A DNA stretch of 64,000 bases from Pseudomonas asturiensis (GTDB lineage: Bacteria; Pseudomonadota; Gammaproteobacteria; Pseudomonadales; Pseudomonadaceae). Positions 50,710-60,443 of this stretch are shown one piece after another. Position numbers and translations under genes: made by a program. The notes beneath the pieces are model-generated. The model worked only from the letters and a program-made list of their open reading frames with translations, did not search any database and had not been told where the DNA came from. How positions within the stretch are numbered: the stretch's first letter is position 1; each line of letters opens with the position of its first letter. The stretch is taken from contig NZ_FRDA01000003.1 in assembly GCF_900143095.1 (NCBI RefSeq), positions 62,001 to 126,000 of the forward strand, in the 5' to 3' direction.

Positions 50710-50829
50710 CTACAAGCCTGAAAGGCATGCCCCATTGATCGAAATCAGGCCTTTGCGAAAAAGCATTCGGCCCCGATCATCGGAACCGTCTTTACGGGTG
50801 ACCATAGACGTTAGCCTGGAGTTCATCAC

Positions 50830-52656
50830 ATGCATCCCCGCATTCTTGAGGTAACCGAGCGGCTGATCGCTCGCAGTCGCGATACCCGTCAGCGCTATCT
50901 CCAATTGATTCGCGGCGCAGCGAGCGATGGCCCGATGCGCGGCAAACTCCAATGTGCCAACTTCGCTCACGGCGTGGCCGCCTGCGGTCCTGAAGACAAG
51001 CAAAGCCTGCGAATGATGAACGCGGCCAACATCGCCATCGTTTCCTCCTACAACGAAATGCTCTCGGCGCATCAGCCTTACGAACACTTTCCTGCCCTGA
51101 TCAAACAGGCTTTACGTGACATTGGTTCGGTCGGTCAGTTTGCCGGCGGTGTACCGGCGATGTGCGATGGCGTGACGCAGGGTGAGGCGGGCATGGAACT
51201 GGCGATTGCCAGCCGCGAAGTGATTGCGATGTCCACGGCGGTTGCGTTGTCGCACAACATGTTCGACGGCGCGCTGATGCTGGGTATCTGCGACAAGATT
51301 GTGCCGGGTCTTATGATGGGGGCATTGCGCTTCGGTCACTTGCCTACGGTTTTCGTGCCGGGCGGTCCGATGGTGTCCGGTATTTCCAACAAGGAAAAAG
51401 CCGACGTGCGCCAACGCTATGCCGAAGGCAAGGCGACCCGCGAAGAATTGCTGGACTCGGAGATGAAGTCCTATCACGGCCCCGGCACCTGCACGTTCTA
51501 TGGCACTGCCAACACCAATCAGTTGGTGATGGAAGTCATGGGCATGCATTTGCCTGGCGCTTCGTTCGTCAATCCGTACACCCCGCTGCGTGATGCGCTG
51601 ACCGCCGAGGCGGCGCATCAGGTGACGCGCCTGACCATGCAGAGCGGCAGCTTTATGCCGATCGGTGAAATCGTCGATGAGCGTTCGCTGGTCAACTCTA
51701 TCGTCGCTCTGCACGCCACGGGCGGTTCGACCAACCACACCCTGCACATGCCTGCCATCGCCATGGCCGCCGGTATCAAGCTGACCTGGCAGGACATGGC
51801 CGATCTGTCGGAAGTCGTGCCGACCCTCAGCCACGTCTATCCGAATGGCAAAGCCGACATCAACCATTTCCAGGCAGCAGGCGGCATGTCGTTCCTGATC
51901 CGCGAACTGCTGGCGGCCGGTCTTCTGCACGAAAACGTCAATACCGTAGCCGGCTTCGGTTTGAGTCGTTACACCAAAGAGCCGTTCCTCGAAGACGGCA
52001 AACTGGTGTGGCGCGAAGGTCCGCTGGAAAGCCTCGACGAGAACATCCTGCGCCCTGTGTCCCGTCCGTTCTCTGCGGAAGGCGGCCTGCGGGTCATGGA
52101 AGGCAACCTGGGCCGTGGCGTGATGAAAGTGTCTGCCGTGGCGCTTGAGCATCAGATCGTCGAAGCCCCGGCCAGGGTGTTCCAGGATCAGCAGGAACTC
52201 GCCGACGCATTCAAGGCGGGCGAGCTGGAACGCGATTTCGTCGCGGTCATGCGTTTTCAGGGGCCGCGCTGTAACGGTATGCCTGAGCTGCACAAGATGA
52301 CGCCGTTTCTGGGCGTGCTGCAGGACCGCGGCTTCAAGGTCGCGTTGGTCACCGATGGACGGATGTCCGGTGCTTCGGGCAAGATTCCGGCCGCCATTCA
52401 CGTCTGCCCGGAAGCCTTTGTTGGTGGCCCTTTGGCACTAGTGCGGAATGGTGACGTGATTCGCGTGGATGGTGTGAAAGGGACGTTGCAAGTTCTGGTC
52501 GAGGCGTCAGAATTGAACGCCAGAGAACCTGCTACCTGCCAGATCGACAACAGTGTCGGTTGCGGTCGGGAGCTGTTTGGATTCATGCGCATGGCCTTCA
52601 GCTCCGCAGAGCAGGGCGCCAGCGCCTTTACCTCTAGTCTGGAGACGCTTAAGTGA
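50830..52656 (+). CDS. edd: Phosphogluconate dehydratase
   Basis: Edd dehydrates 6-phosphogluconate to 2-keto-3-deoxy-6-phosphogluconate, the committed step of the Entner-Doudoroff pathway. The 608-residue iron-sulfur enzyme belongs to the IlvD/Edd family, with [28 protein letters not shown] and [17 protein letters not shown]. The stop overlaps the GTG start of glk, so edd-glk are coupled. Confidence 0.95.
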   Translation: MHPRILEVTERLIARSRDTRQRYLQLIRGAASDGPMRGKLQCANFAHGVAACGPEDKQSLRMMNAANIAIVSSYNEMLSAHQPYEHFPALIKQALRDIGSVGQFAGGVPAMCDGVTQGEAGMELAIASREVIAMSTAVALSHNMFDGALMLGICDKIVPGLMMGALRFGHLPTVFVPGGPMVSGISNKEKADVRQRYAEGKATREELLDSEMKSYHGPGTCTFYGTANTNQLVMEVMGMHLPGASFVNPYTPLRDALTAEAAHQVTRLTMQSGSFMPIGEIVDERSLVNSIVALHATGGSTNHTLHMPAIAMAAGIKLTWQDMADLSEVVPTLSHVYPNGKADINHFQAAGGMSFLIRELLAAGLLHENVNTVAGFGLSRYTKEPFLEDGKLVWREGPLESLDENILRPVSRPFSAEGGLRVMEGNLGRGVMKVSAVALEHQIVEAPARVFQDQQELADAFKAGELERDFVAVMRFQGPRCNGMPELHKMTPFLGVLQDRGFKVALVTDGRMSGASGKIPAAIHVCPEAFVGGPLALVRNGDVIRVDGVKGTLQVLVEASELNAREPATCQIDNSVGCGRELFGFMRMAFSSAEQGASAFTSSLETLK

Positions 52657-53618
52657 AGTTGGCCCTGGTCGGTGATATAGGCGGTACCAATGCACGTTTT
52701 GCCATCTGGGAAGACGACACACTGCATTCTGTCCGGGTATTCCCGACCATCGACTATGTCGGGCCGGAGAAAGCCATCGAGGTCTACCTTCAGGACCTGG
52801 AGTTGCAGCGCGGCGACATCGGCTACGTCTGCCTGGCAGTGGCCGGGCCGGTGGATGGCGACCTGTTCCAGTTCACCAACAGTCATTGGGAATTGAGCCG
52901 CACGCAGTTCTGCGCCGACCTGAAAGTCGACCACCTGTTGCTGATCAACGATTTCACCGCCATGGCGCTGGGCATGACCCGGCTCAAGGATGACGAGTAC
53001 CTGACAGTCTGTCACGGGATCGGCAAGCCGGACCGTCCACGCGCAGTGGTCGGGCCAGGCACCGGGCTGGGGGTGGGTACGCTGATCAAGGAGAGCGAAA
53101 CCCGCTGGTTGGCCTTGCCGGGTGAGGGCGGGCACGTCGATCTGCCGATCGGTACCGCGCGCGAGGCCCTGCTGTGGACCCGTCTGATGGCCGAGCACGA
53201 ACATGTCAGCGCCGAAGTGGTGCTCAGCGGTGCGGGCCTGTTGCTGTTGTATCAGGTCAGTTGCGCGCTGGACGATATCGAGCCTGAGCTCAAGTCGCCG
53301 GCTGCAATCACCACGGCAGCCCTGGCAGGCGACCCGGTCGCGGCGGCGGTGCTGGACCAGTTCTGCGTCTTCCTGGGGCGGGTGGTCGGTAATCAGGTGC
53401 TGACCGTCGGCGGCCTGGGCGGCGTCTACATCACCGGTGGCGTGGTCCCGCGATTCACCGACTTTTTCATGACCAGCGGTTTCAAGCGCGCCCTCGCCGA
53501 AAAGGGCGTGATGAGCGATTATTTCAAAGGTTTGCCGGTCTGGCTGGTCACTGCCGAGTATCCCGGTCTCATTGGAGCGGGCGTGGCGCTGCAGCAGGCG
53601 TTCGGTTCAGAGATCTGA
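52653..53618 (+). CDS. glk: Glucokinase
   Basis: Glk phosphorylates glucose with ATP. The 321-residue protein has the ATP-binding [13 protein letters not shown] at the start, [11 protein letters not shown] (about 145-155), the zinc/glucose region GEGGHVDLP, and [11 protein letters not shown]. It starts with GTG 52653 inside the end of edd. It feeds glucose 6-phosphate into the Zwf-Edd route, and its operon also includes gltR-gltS just downstream. Confidence 0.93.
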   Translation: MKLALVGDIGGTNARFAIWEDDTLHSVRVFPTIDYVGPEKAIEVYLQDLELQRGDIGYVCLAVAGPVDGDLFQFTNSHWELSRTQFCADLKVDHLLLINDFTAMALGMTRLKDDEYLTVCHGIGKPDRPRAVVGPGTGLGVGTLIKESETRWLALPGEGGHVDLPIGTAREALLWTRLMAEHEHVSAEVVLSGAGLLLLYQVSCALDDIEPELKSPAAITTAALAGDPVAAAVLDQFCVFLGRVVGNQVLTVGGLGGVYITGGVVPRFTDFFMTSGFKRALAEKGVMSDYFKGLPVWLVTAEYPGLIGAGVALQQAFGSEI

Positions 53619-53640
53619 AGCGAAGGCCATCACGGCACAT

Positions 53641-53648
53641 AACAACAA
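53641..53648 (+). promoter_or_regulatory. CA motif (Crc/Hfq site) in the gltR leader
   Basis: AACAACAA (53641-53648), in an A-rich run, matches the Hfq/Crc motif AAnAAnAA. It is 30 bases upstream of the gltR start, so binding could lower translation during catabolite repression. Confidence 0.6.
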
Positions 53649-53677
53649 AAACCGACAGCCAACAAGGACGCCTACAC

Positions 53678-54415
53678 GTGAGTTCAGTCAGTAAATCGAT
53701 CCTGCTGGTAGACGACGACCAGGAGATTCGCGAGTTGCTGGACACCTACCTGAGCCGCGCCGGTTTTCAGGTGCGCACGGTCGGCGATGGTGCGGGTTTT
53801 CGCCAGGCCTTCAACGAGGCGCCCAGCGATCTGTTGATTCTCGATGTCATGCTGCCCGACGAAGATGGCTTCAGCCTGTGCCGATGGGTGCGTCAGCATC
53901 CACGCCAGCCGCATGTGCCAATCATCATGCTCACCGCCAGTTCCGACGAGGCTGACCGGGTCATAGGCCTGGAACTGGGTGCCGACGATTACCTGGGCAA
54001 ACCCTTCAGCCCTCGCGAGCTTCAGGCGCGTATCAAGGCGCTGCTGCGCCGCGCCCAGTTCGGTCAGGAGCGCCCCGGCGGCGACGTTATTCTGTTCGAT
54101 GAGTGGCGTCTGGACATGGTCAGCCATCGGCTGTTTCACAACGATGGCGAGGAAGTGATTCTGTCCGGTGCCGACTTCGCCCTGCTCAAATTGTTTCTCG
54201 ATAATCCCCAGCAGATTCTGGACCGCGACACCATTGGCAACGCCACCCGGGGTCGTGAGCTGATGCCGCTGGAGCGCATTGTCGACATGGCAGTCAGTCG
54301 CCTGCGCCAGCGTCTGCGTGACACCGGCAAGTCGCCGCGTCTGATTCGCACGGTACGTGGTAGTGGTTATCTGCTGGCTGCGCAGGTCAATGCGCAAGCG
54401 GGCAACGGTTATTAA
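53678..54415 (+). CDS. gltR: OmpR-family response regulator GltR
   Basis: The 245-residue regulator has a receiver domain (acidic pocket VDDD 11-14, Asp56 phosphorylated) and an OmpR/PhoB winged helix (VDMAVSRLRQRLRD and IRTVRGSGYLL). GltR of P. putida and P. aeruginosa controls glucose transport genes such as gtsABCD and oprB. It starts with GTG 53678 and overlaps the sensor kinase gene. Confidence 0.9.
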   Translation: MSSVSKSILLVDDDQEIRELLDTYLSRAGFQVRTVGDGAGFRQAFNEAPSDLLILDVMLPDEDGFSLCRWVRQHPRQPHVPIIMLTASSDEADRVIGLELGADDYLGKPFSPRELQARIKALLRRAQFGQERPGGDVILFDEWRLDMVSHRLFHNDGEEVILSGADFALLKLFLDNPQQILDRDTIGNATRGRELMPLERIVDMAVSRLRQRLRDTGKSPRLIRTVRGSGYLLAAQVNAQAGNGY

Positions 54416-55883
54416 CGCGCCGGCGACGGGCCTGAAAAAGCGCAGTCTGCCGCTGCCGCGTTCGTTGCTGGGTCGCATGTTGCTGCTGACGCTGTTGGCG
54501 GTTCTGCTGGCCCAGACCCTGTCCAGCGTGATCTGGCTCTCGCAGCTGCGGGCCACGCAAATGGAAGGGCTGGTGACCAGTGCGCGTAGCCTGGCGTACT
54601 CGATGGCCGCCAGCGTCAGTTACTTCCGCTCCTTGCCGCTGGCCTATCGCCCGTTGGTGCTTGACCAGTTGCGCAGCATGGGCGGTACGCGTTTCGTGGT
54701 ATCGCTCAACGATCATCCGCTGGACATGCAGACCCTGGAGGCTACGCCGCGCAAGCAGGCCGTCCTCGACGTGGTCGGTCAGGTGTTGCGCCAGCATCTG
54801 GGCAACGACCCGGACATCGCTGTGTGGTTCGTCAAGCCTGACGACCTGCGGATCTTCAACAGTGGCCTCAAGCTCGACGAGCTGCCACGTTCCTGGGCGC
54901 ATTACGCCTTGACGCTGGAACCCGTCAACCCGCCAGTGCTGGTCACGCAGATCGAAATGGCACCTGGCGAATGGTTCTACATCGCCTCGTTGCTGCCTGA
55001 GCCTTACACCACGCTCGAAGAGCAGGACCTGCCTGTTCAGCAGGTCTGGTTCATCGCCCTGACCAGCGTGTTTCTGCTGCTGTTCATCGGCCTGCTGGTG
55101 CATTGGCAAAGCCGACCGCTCAAGCGTCTGGCGCGTGCGGCGCGAGACATGTCGCTGGGCGCGGATGTGGAACCTGTGGTGGAGGGCGGTGGCAGCGAAG
55201 TGGTAGAGGTCAGCCGCGCCTTCAACGCCATGCGCACCCGCATCAGCCGCTACCTGACCGAGCGTGGCCAGTTGTTCAGTGCCATTTCCCACGACCTGCG
55301 CACGCCCATCACTCGCTTGCGACTGCGGGTCGAGCTGCTGGAGGACGAGCAACTGCAGTACAAGTTCGGGCGTGACCTGGATGAGCTTGAGCTGTTGGTC
55401 AAGGGCGCCCTGCAATGCGTGAAGGACACCGACATTCACGAAAATATCGAGCAGGTGGACCTCAACGTGTTGCTCGACTGCCTCGTCGAACCTTACCTGC
55501 GTGCTGATGGAGAGGGGCGTGTCACACAGACGGGCGCGGCCCTGTCCTGCTACCCCGGCAAGCCGCTGGCCCTGAGACGCTGCATCGGTAACCTGATCGA
55601 CAACGCCCTCAAGTACGGCGACCGCGCGCACCTCAAGGTCGAAGACAATGCGCTGGCCTTCGTGCTGCATGTCGATGATGAAGGTCCGGGTGTGCCTGAA
55701 CAGCGGCTGGAGCATGTGTTCGAGCCGCATTTCCGGCTCGCGGGGAGCCAGCAGCAGGGTTACGGGCTGGGGCTGGGAATTGCCCGCAATATCGCTCACA
55801 GCCACGGCGGTGAAGTGAGCCTGCAGAACCTGCGCGAAGGCGGTCTGCGGGTCACGTTGTACCTACCCCGGACGACCGAATGA
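54390..55883 (+). CDS. gltS: Sensor histidine kinase GltS
   Basis: The 497-residue kinase has two membrane segments (about 30-50 and 225-245) bounding a periplasmic sensor region, a HAMP-like linker (RPLKRLARAARDMSLG), a dimerisation box SAISHDLRTPITRLRLR and the ATP-binding boxes DNALKYGD, DEGPGV and GLGLGIA. It is the partner of GltR, whose gene it overlaps by 26 bases. ATG 54390 was chosen for the basic N-terminus typical of inner-membrane sensors; a start upstream would lie inside gltR. The signal is likely a glucose-derived metabolite. Confidence 0.87.
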   Translation: MRKRATVINAPATGLKKRSLPLPRSLLGRMLLLTLLAVLLAQTLSSVIWLSQLRATQMEGLVTSARSLAYSMAASVSYFRSLPLAYRPLVLDQLRSMGGTRFVVSLNDHPLDMQTLEATPRKQAVLDVVGQVLRQHLGNDPDIAVWFVKPDDLRIFNSGLKLDELPRSWAHYALTLEPVNPPVLVTQIEMAPGEWFYIASLLPEPYTTLEEQDLPVQQVWFIALTSVFLLLFIGLLVHWQSRPLKRLARAARDMSLGADVEPVVEGGGSEVVEVSRAFNAMRTRISRYLTERGQLFSAISHDLRTPITRLRLRVELLEDEQLQYKFGRDLDELELLVKGALQCVKDTDIHENIEQVDLNVLLDCLVEPYLRADGEGRVTQTGAALSCYPGKPLALRRCIGNLIDNALKYGDRAHLKVEDNALAFVLHVDDEGPGVPEQRLEHVFEPHFRLAGSQQQGYGLGLGIARNIAHSHGGEVSLQNLREGGLRVTLYLPRTTE

Positions 55884-55990
55884 ATCTGAATGTAACCATC
55901 CTGTGACATTCGCGCATCCCTTCGTTACCGTCGTCACGATTCGCTTGGTTAGACTCCAACGAAGCGCAAGCACCAGACTTGCTCATGCAT

Positions 55991-55998
55991 AACAACAA
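55991..55998 (+). promoter_or_regulatory. CA motif (Crc/Hfq site) in the gtsA leader
   Basis: AACAACAA followed by GAAAGG matches AAnAAnAA exactly and overlaps the area just before the gtsA ribosome-binding site. The P. putida gts operon is a known Crc target as I recall. Confidence 0.7.
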
Positions 55999-56012
55999 GA
56001 AAGGTCAATTCG

Positions 56013-57299
56013 ATGAATTCAATGTCACGCCTCGCCGTTGTCATCTCCCTCGCCTCCCTGTTCCCGTTGAGCGCCCATGCTGCTGATGCCAAAGGCACTG
56101 TTGAAGTCGTGCACTGGTGGACGTCGGGCGGCGAAAAGGCTGCGGTCGATGTCCTGAAAGCGCAAGTTGAAAAAGACGGCTTCACCTGGAAAGACGGCGC
56201 TGTGGCCGGTGGCGGTGGTTCTACCGCCATGACCGTGCTCAAGAGCCGCGCGGTGGCCGGCAACCCGCCAGGCGTTGCCCAGATCAAAGGCCCGGACATT
56301 CAGGAATGGGCGTCCACCGGCCTGCTCGATACCGACGCGTTGAAAGACGTTGCCAAGGCCGAGAAGTGGGATTCGCTGCTGGACAAGAAAGTCTCCGATA
56401 CGGTGAAGTACGACGGTGATTACGTGGCCGTGCCGGTGAACATCCACCGCGTCAACTGGCTGTGGATCAACCCGGAAGTCTTCAAGAAAGCCGGTATCGA
56501 CAAAGCGCCCGCCACCCTCGAAGAATTCTACGCCGCCGGCGACAAGCTCAAGAAAGCCGGCTTCATCCCGCTGGCTCATGGCGGTCAGCCTTGGCAGGAC
56601 AGCACCGTGTTCGAAGCGGTCGTGATGTCGGTCATGGGCGCAGACGGCTACAAGAAAGCGCTGGTTGACCTCGACAAAGACGCGCTGACTGGCGCAGGCA
56701 TGGTCAAGTCGCTCACCGAACTCAAGAAAGTCGCTACCTACATGGATGCCGACGGCAAGGGCCAGGACTGGAACCTGGAAGCTGCCAAGGTCATCAACGG
56801 CAAGGCTGGCATGCAGATCATGGGTGACTGGGCCAAGAGCGAGTGGACCGCCGCCAAGAAAGTCGCCGGCAAGGACTACCAGTGCGTAGCGTTCCCGGGC
56901 ACCGACAAGGCGTTCACCTACAACATCGACTCGCTGGCAGTGTTCAAGCAGAAAGACAAGGGCACCACCGCAGCTCAGCAGGATCTGGCCAAGGTGGCGA
57001 TGGGTGAAGACTTCCAGAAAGTCTTCAGCATCAACAAGGGCTCGATTCCGGTTCGCGAAGACATGCTGAGCGACATGGGCAAGTACGGCTTCGATTCCTG
57101 CGCGCAAACCGCAGCCAAGGACTTCCTGGCGGATTCGAAAACCGGCGGTCTGCAACCGAGCATGGCGCATAACATGGCCACCTCGCTGGCCGTACAGGGC
57201 GCGTTCTTTGATGTGATCACCAACTACATCAACGACCCGAAAGCCGATCCTGCCGCGACTGCCAAGCAGTTGGCGACCGCCGTCGCTTCAGCCAAGTAA
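56013..57299 (+). CDS. gtsA: Glucose ABC transporter periplasmic binding protein
   Basis: GtsA binds glucose (and probably mannose) in the periplasm. The 428-residue precursor has a signal peptide ending SAHA (cleavage near residue 24), then [20 protein letters not shown] and MGDWAKSEW, typical of family-1 sugar-binding proteins. It is the first of gtsABCD. The CA motif just upstream suggests translational control. Confidence 0.93.
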   Translation: MNSMSRLAVVISLASLFPLSAHAADAKGTVEVVHWWTSGGEKAAVDVLKAQVEKDGFTWKDGAVAGGGGSTAMTVLKSRAVAGNPPGVAQIKGPDIQEWASTGLLDTDALKDVAKAEKWDSLLDKKVSDTVKYDGDYVAVPVNIHRVNWLWINPEVFKKAGIDKAPATLEEFYAAGDKLKKAGFIPLAHGGQPWQDSTVFEAVVMSVMGADGYKKALVDLDKDALTGAGMVKSLTELKKVATYMDADGKGQDWNLEAAKVINGKAGMQIMGDWAKSEWTAAKKVAGKDYQCVAFPGTDKAFTYNIDSLAVFKQKDKGTTAAQQDLAKVAMGEDFQKVFSINKGSIPVREDMLSDMGKYGFDSCAQTAAKDFLADSKTGGLQPSMAHNMATSLAVQGAFFDVITNYINDPKADPAATAKQLATAVASAK

Positions 57300-57403
57300 T
57301 CCGCACAACCTGACGTACCGCCGCAGTCTGCGCGTGTGGAATCGAAGTTCGATTTCACCCGCGCCTGTGGCCTGAATTCGATACACCGAATGGGATGCGC
57401 CCG

Positions 57404-58312
57404 ATGAGCTCTGTCGCTGTGTTCAGCAAAGCCTCGCCACTGGATACATTGCAACGCTGGCTACCGAAACTGGTACTGGCGCCAAGCATGTTCATCGTGT
57501 TGGTTGGTTTCTATGGTTACATCCTGTGGACGTTCGTGCTGTCGTTCACCAACTCGACGTTCCTGCCATCCTACAAGTGGGTCGGTCTGGCGCAGTATGC
57601 GCGCCTGATGGACAACGACCGCTGGTGGGTCGCCAGCAAGAACCTGGCGGTGTTCGGCGGCATGTTCATCGGCATCAGTCTGGTGATCGGTGTGTTTCTG
57701 GCGATCCTGCTGGACCAGCGCATCCGCCGCGAAGGCGTGATCCGCACGATTTATCTGTACCCGATGGCGCTCTCGATGATTGTCACCGGTACGGCCTGGA
57801 AATGGCTGCTCAACCCGGGCCTTGGTCTGGACAAGATGCTGCGCGACTGGGGCTGGGAAGGCTTTCGTCTGGACTGGCTGATCGATCCTGACCGGGTGGT
57901 GTACTGCCTGGTGATCGCTGCGGTGTGGCAGTCGTCGGGCTTTGTGATGGCGCTGTTTCTGGCAGGCCTGCGCGGGGTGGACCAGTCGATCATCCGCGCG
58001 GCACAGATGGATGGCGCGAGCTTGCCGATGATCTACTGGCGCGTGGTGCTGCCAAGCCTGCGTCCGGTGTTCTTCAGTGCGGTGATGATCCTGGCGCACA
58101 TCGCGATCAAGAGCTTCGACCTGGTGGCGGCGATGACGGCTGGCGGTCCTGGTTATTCTTCGGACCTGCCCGCCATGTTCATGTACTCCTTCACCTTCAG
58201 CCGTGGCCAGATGGGCATGGGCTCGGCCAGTGCGATTCTGATGCTCGGCGCGATCCTGGCGATTCTGGTGCCGTACCTGTACTCCGAGCTGAGGACCAAG
58301 CGCAATGACTAG
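57404..58312 (+). CDS. gtsB: Glucose ABC transporter permease GtsB
   Basis: GtsB is one inner-membrane permease of the glucose importer, with six or so hydrophobic segments and the EAA-type loop IIRAAQMDGASLPMIYWRVV. I chose ATG 57404 (MSSVAVFSKASP), the family start; ATG 57395 adds three residues. The product is 302 residues. Its last codons overlap gtsC. Confidence 0.92.
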   Translation: MSSVAVFSKASPLDTLQRWLPKLVLAPSMFIVLVGFYGYILWTFVLSFTNSTFLPSYKWVGLAQYARLMDNDRWWVASKNLAVFGGMFIGISLVIGVFLAILLDQRIRREGVIRTIYLYPMALSMIVTGTAWKWLLNPGLGLDKMLRDWGWEGFRLDWLIDPDRVVYCLVIAAVWQSSGFVMALFLAGLRGVDQSIIRAAQMDGASLPMIYWRVVLPSLRPVFFSAVMILAHIAIKSFDLVAAMTAGGPGYSSDLPAMFMYSFTFSRGQMGMGSASAILMLGAILAILVPYLYSELRTKRND

Positions 58313-59150
58313 TCTTGTAGGCAAACCGGGCATCAGCCTCAGCCGTGTGGTGATCCACGCCGTGCTGTTGCTGGCCTGCGTGATTTATCTGGTGCCGCTG
58401 GTGGTCATGCTGTTCACCAGCTTCAAGACGCCTGAGGACATCGGCACCGGCAACCTGTTGAGCTGGCCGAGCGTGGTCACGGTGATCGGCTGGGTCAAGG
58501 CCTGGGACATCGTTGACGGGTATTTCTGGAACTCGCTGCGCATCACCGTTCCGGCGGTGATCATCTCCACGGCCATTGGTGCGCTCAACGGCTATGTCCT
58601 GTCGATGTGGAAGTTCAAGGGCTCGCAACTGTTCTTCGGTCTGTTGCTGTTCGGCTGCTTCCTGCCGTTCCAGACCGTACTGCTGCCAGCGTCCTTCACG
58701 CTGGGCAAGATGGGACTGGCCAGCACCACTACCGGTCTGGTGTTCGTCCACGTCGTTTACGGCCTGGCCTTTACGACGCTGTTCTTCCGTAACTATTACG
58801 TGAGCGTGCCGGACGCACTGGTGCGGGCTGCACGGCTGGATGGCGCGGGTTTCTTCACCATCTTCGGGCGCATCATTCTGCCGATGTCGACGCCCATTGT
58901 GATGGTGTGCCTGATCTGGCAGTTCACCCAGATCTGGAACGACTTCCTGTTCGGTGTGGTGTTTTCCAGTGGTGAATCGCAGCCCATCACCGTGGCGCTG
59001 AACAACCTGGTCAACACCAGCACCGGGGCCAAGGAATACAACGTTGACATGGCGGCGGCGATGATCGCCGGGCTGCCGACACTGCTGGTGTACGTACTGG
59101 CTGGCAAGTATTTCCTGCGTGGGCTCACAGCCGGCGCGGTCAAGGGGTAA
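58305..59150 (+). CDS. gtsC: Glucose ABC transporter permease GtsC
   Basis: The 281-residue permease, paired with GtsB, has six hydrophobic segments and the EAA-like loop LVRAARLDGAGFFTIFGRII. It begins inside the last bases of gtsB (8-base overlap) and ends two bases before gtsD, indicating a tightly coupled operon. Confidence 0.93.
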   Translation: MTSLVGKPGISLSRVVIHAVLLLACVIYLVPLVVMLFTSFKTPEDIGTGNLLSWPSVVTVIGWVKAWDIVDGYFWNSLRITVPAVIISTAIGALNGYVLSMWKFKGSQLFFGLLLFGCFLPFQTVLLPASFTLGKMGLASTTTGLVFVHVVYGLAFTTLFFRNYYVSVPDALVRAARLDGAGFFTIFGRIILPMSTPIVMVCLIWQFTQIWNDFLFGVVFSSGESQPITVALNNLVNTSTGAKEYNVDMAAAMIAGLPTLLVYVLAGKYFLRGLTAGAVKG

Positions 59151-59152
59151 TC

Positions 59153-60313
59153 ATGGCGACTCTCGAGCTACGCAACGTCAACAAGACATACGGCGCCAAC
59201 CTGCCGGACACGCTGAAGAACATCGAACTGTCGATCAAGGATGGTGAGTTCCTGATCCTGGTCGGCCCGTCCGGCTGCGGCAAATCCACCCTGATGAACT
59301 GCATCGCCGGGCTGGAAAGCATCAGCGGCGGGGCGATTCTGATCGATGGCGAAGACGTCAGCGGTACCAGCCCCAAGGATCGCGACATCGCAATGGTGTT
59401 CCAGTCCTACGCGCTTTACCCGACCATGAGCGTGAAAGAAAACATCGCCTTCGGTCTGAAGATTCGCAAGATGGCACCTGCCGCCATCGAAGAAGAAGTG
59501 GCGCGGGTCGCCAAGCTGCTGCAGATCGAGCACTTGCTCAACCGCAAGCCGGGCCAGTTGTCCGGTGGCCAGCAACAGCGAGTGGCGATGGGCCGTGCGC
59601 TGGCGCGTCGACCGAAGATCTACCTGTTCGACGAACCGCTGTCCAACCTCGACGCCAAGCTGCGCGTCGAAATGCGCACCGAAATGAAACTGATGCACCA
59701 GCGCCTCAAGACCACCACGGTCTACGTGACCCATGACCAGATCGAGGCCATGACGCTGGGCGACAAGGTCGCGGTCATGAAGGACGGCATCGTTCAACAG
59801 TTCGGTACGCCAAAACAGATCTACAATGATCCAGCCAACCTGTTCGTGGCCAGCTTCATTGGCTCGCCGCCGATGAACTTCATTCCCTTGCGCCTTCAGC
59901 GCCAGGACGGCCGTCTGGTCGCGCTGCTCGACAGCGGTCAGGCTCGCTGCGAACTGCCGGTCGGCGTGAGCGATACAGGGCTTGAGGATCGGGAAATCAT
60001 TCTGGGCATCCGCCCTGAACAGATCACCCTTGCGAGCGGCGAACCTACCGCGCTGCCGACCATTCGTGCCGAGGTCCAGGTGACCGAGCCGACCGGTCCG
60101 GACACGCTTGTATTCGTCACGCTCAATCAGAGCAAAGTCTGCTGCCGTCTGGCGCCGGACGTTGCACCGCAGGTCGGAGAAAGCCTGACCCTGCAATTCG
60201 ATCCTGCCAGGGTTCTGTTGTTCGATGCCAAAAGCGGTGAGCGTCTCGGTGTCCTGGGAGCACAGCCATCGGTCGAGCGGACGAGCAACGTTTCTCAGTT
60301 GAGCCGCAAATGA
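59153..60313 (+). CDS. gtsD: Glucose ABC transporter ATPase GtsD (MalK-like)
   Basis: GtsD powers the glucose importer. The 386-residue protein has Walker A GPSGCGKST, signature LSGGQQQR, Walker B IYLFDEPLSNLD and switch YVTHDQIEAM, followed by the MalK-type C-terminal regulatory beta-domain (about 240-386). It is the last gts gene; oprB follows after 130 bases. Confidence 0.94.
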   Translation: MATLELRNVNKTYGANLPDTLKNIELSIKDGEFLILVGPSGCGKSTLMNCIAGLESISGGAILIDGEDVSGTSPKDRDIAMVFQSYALYPTMSVKENIAFGLKIRKMAPAAIEEEVARVAKLLQIEHLLNRKPGQLSGGQQQRVAMGRALARRPKIYLFDEPLSNLDAKLRVEMRTEMKLMHQRLKTTTVYVTHDQIEAMTLGDKVAVMKDGIVQQFGTPKQIYNDPANLFVASFIGSPPMNFIPLRLQRQDGRLVALLDSGQARCELPVGVSDTGLEDREIILGIRPEQITLASGEPTALPTIRAEVQVTEPTGPDTLVFVTLNQSKVCCRLAPDVAPQVGESLTLQFDPARVLLFDAKSGERLGVLGAQPSVERTSNVSQLSRK

Positions 60314-60419
60314 AAGTTTGATCCACACCCGAGCACAGCTGACAGACCGCTCACTGCCACCACGAGCGGTCCATCAGCGAACACGAAGCAGTAAATGTAA
60401 CGCGTAGACCAAAGCTAAT

Positions 60420-60427
60420 AACAATAA
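60420..60427 (+). promoter_or_regulatory. CA motif (Crc/Hfq site) in the oprB leader
   Basis: AACAATAA within an A-rich stretch matches AAnAAnAA exactly and lies three bases upstream of the GAGG ribosome-binding site (60431-60434). Confidence 0.6.
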
Positions 60428-60443
60428 AACGAGGATTGATGGG

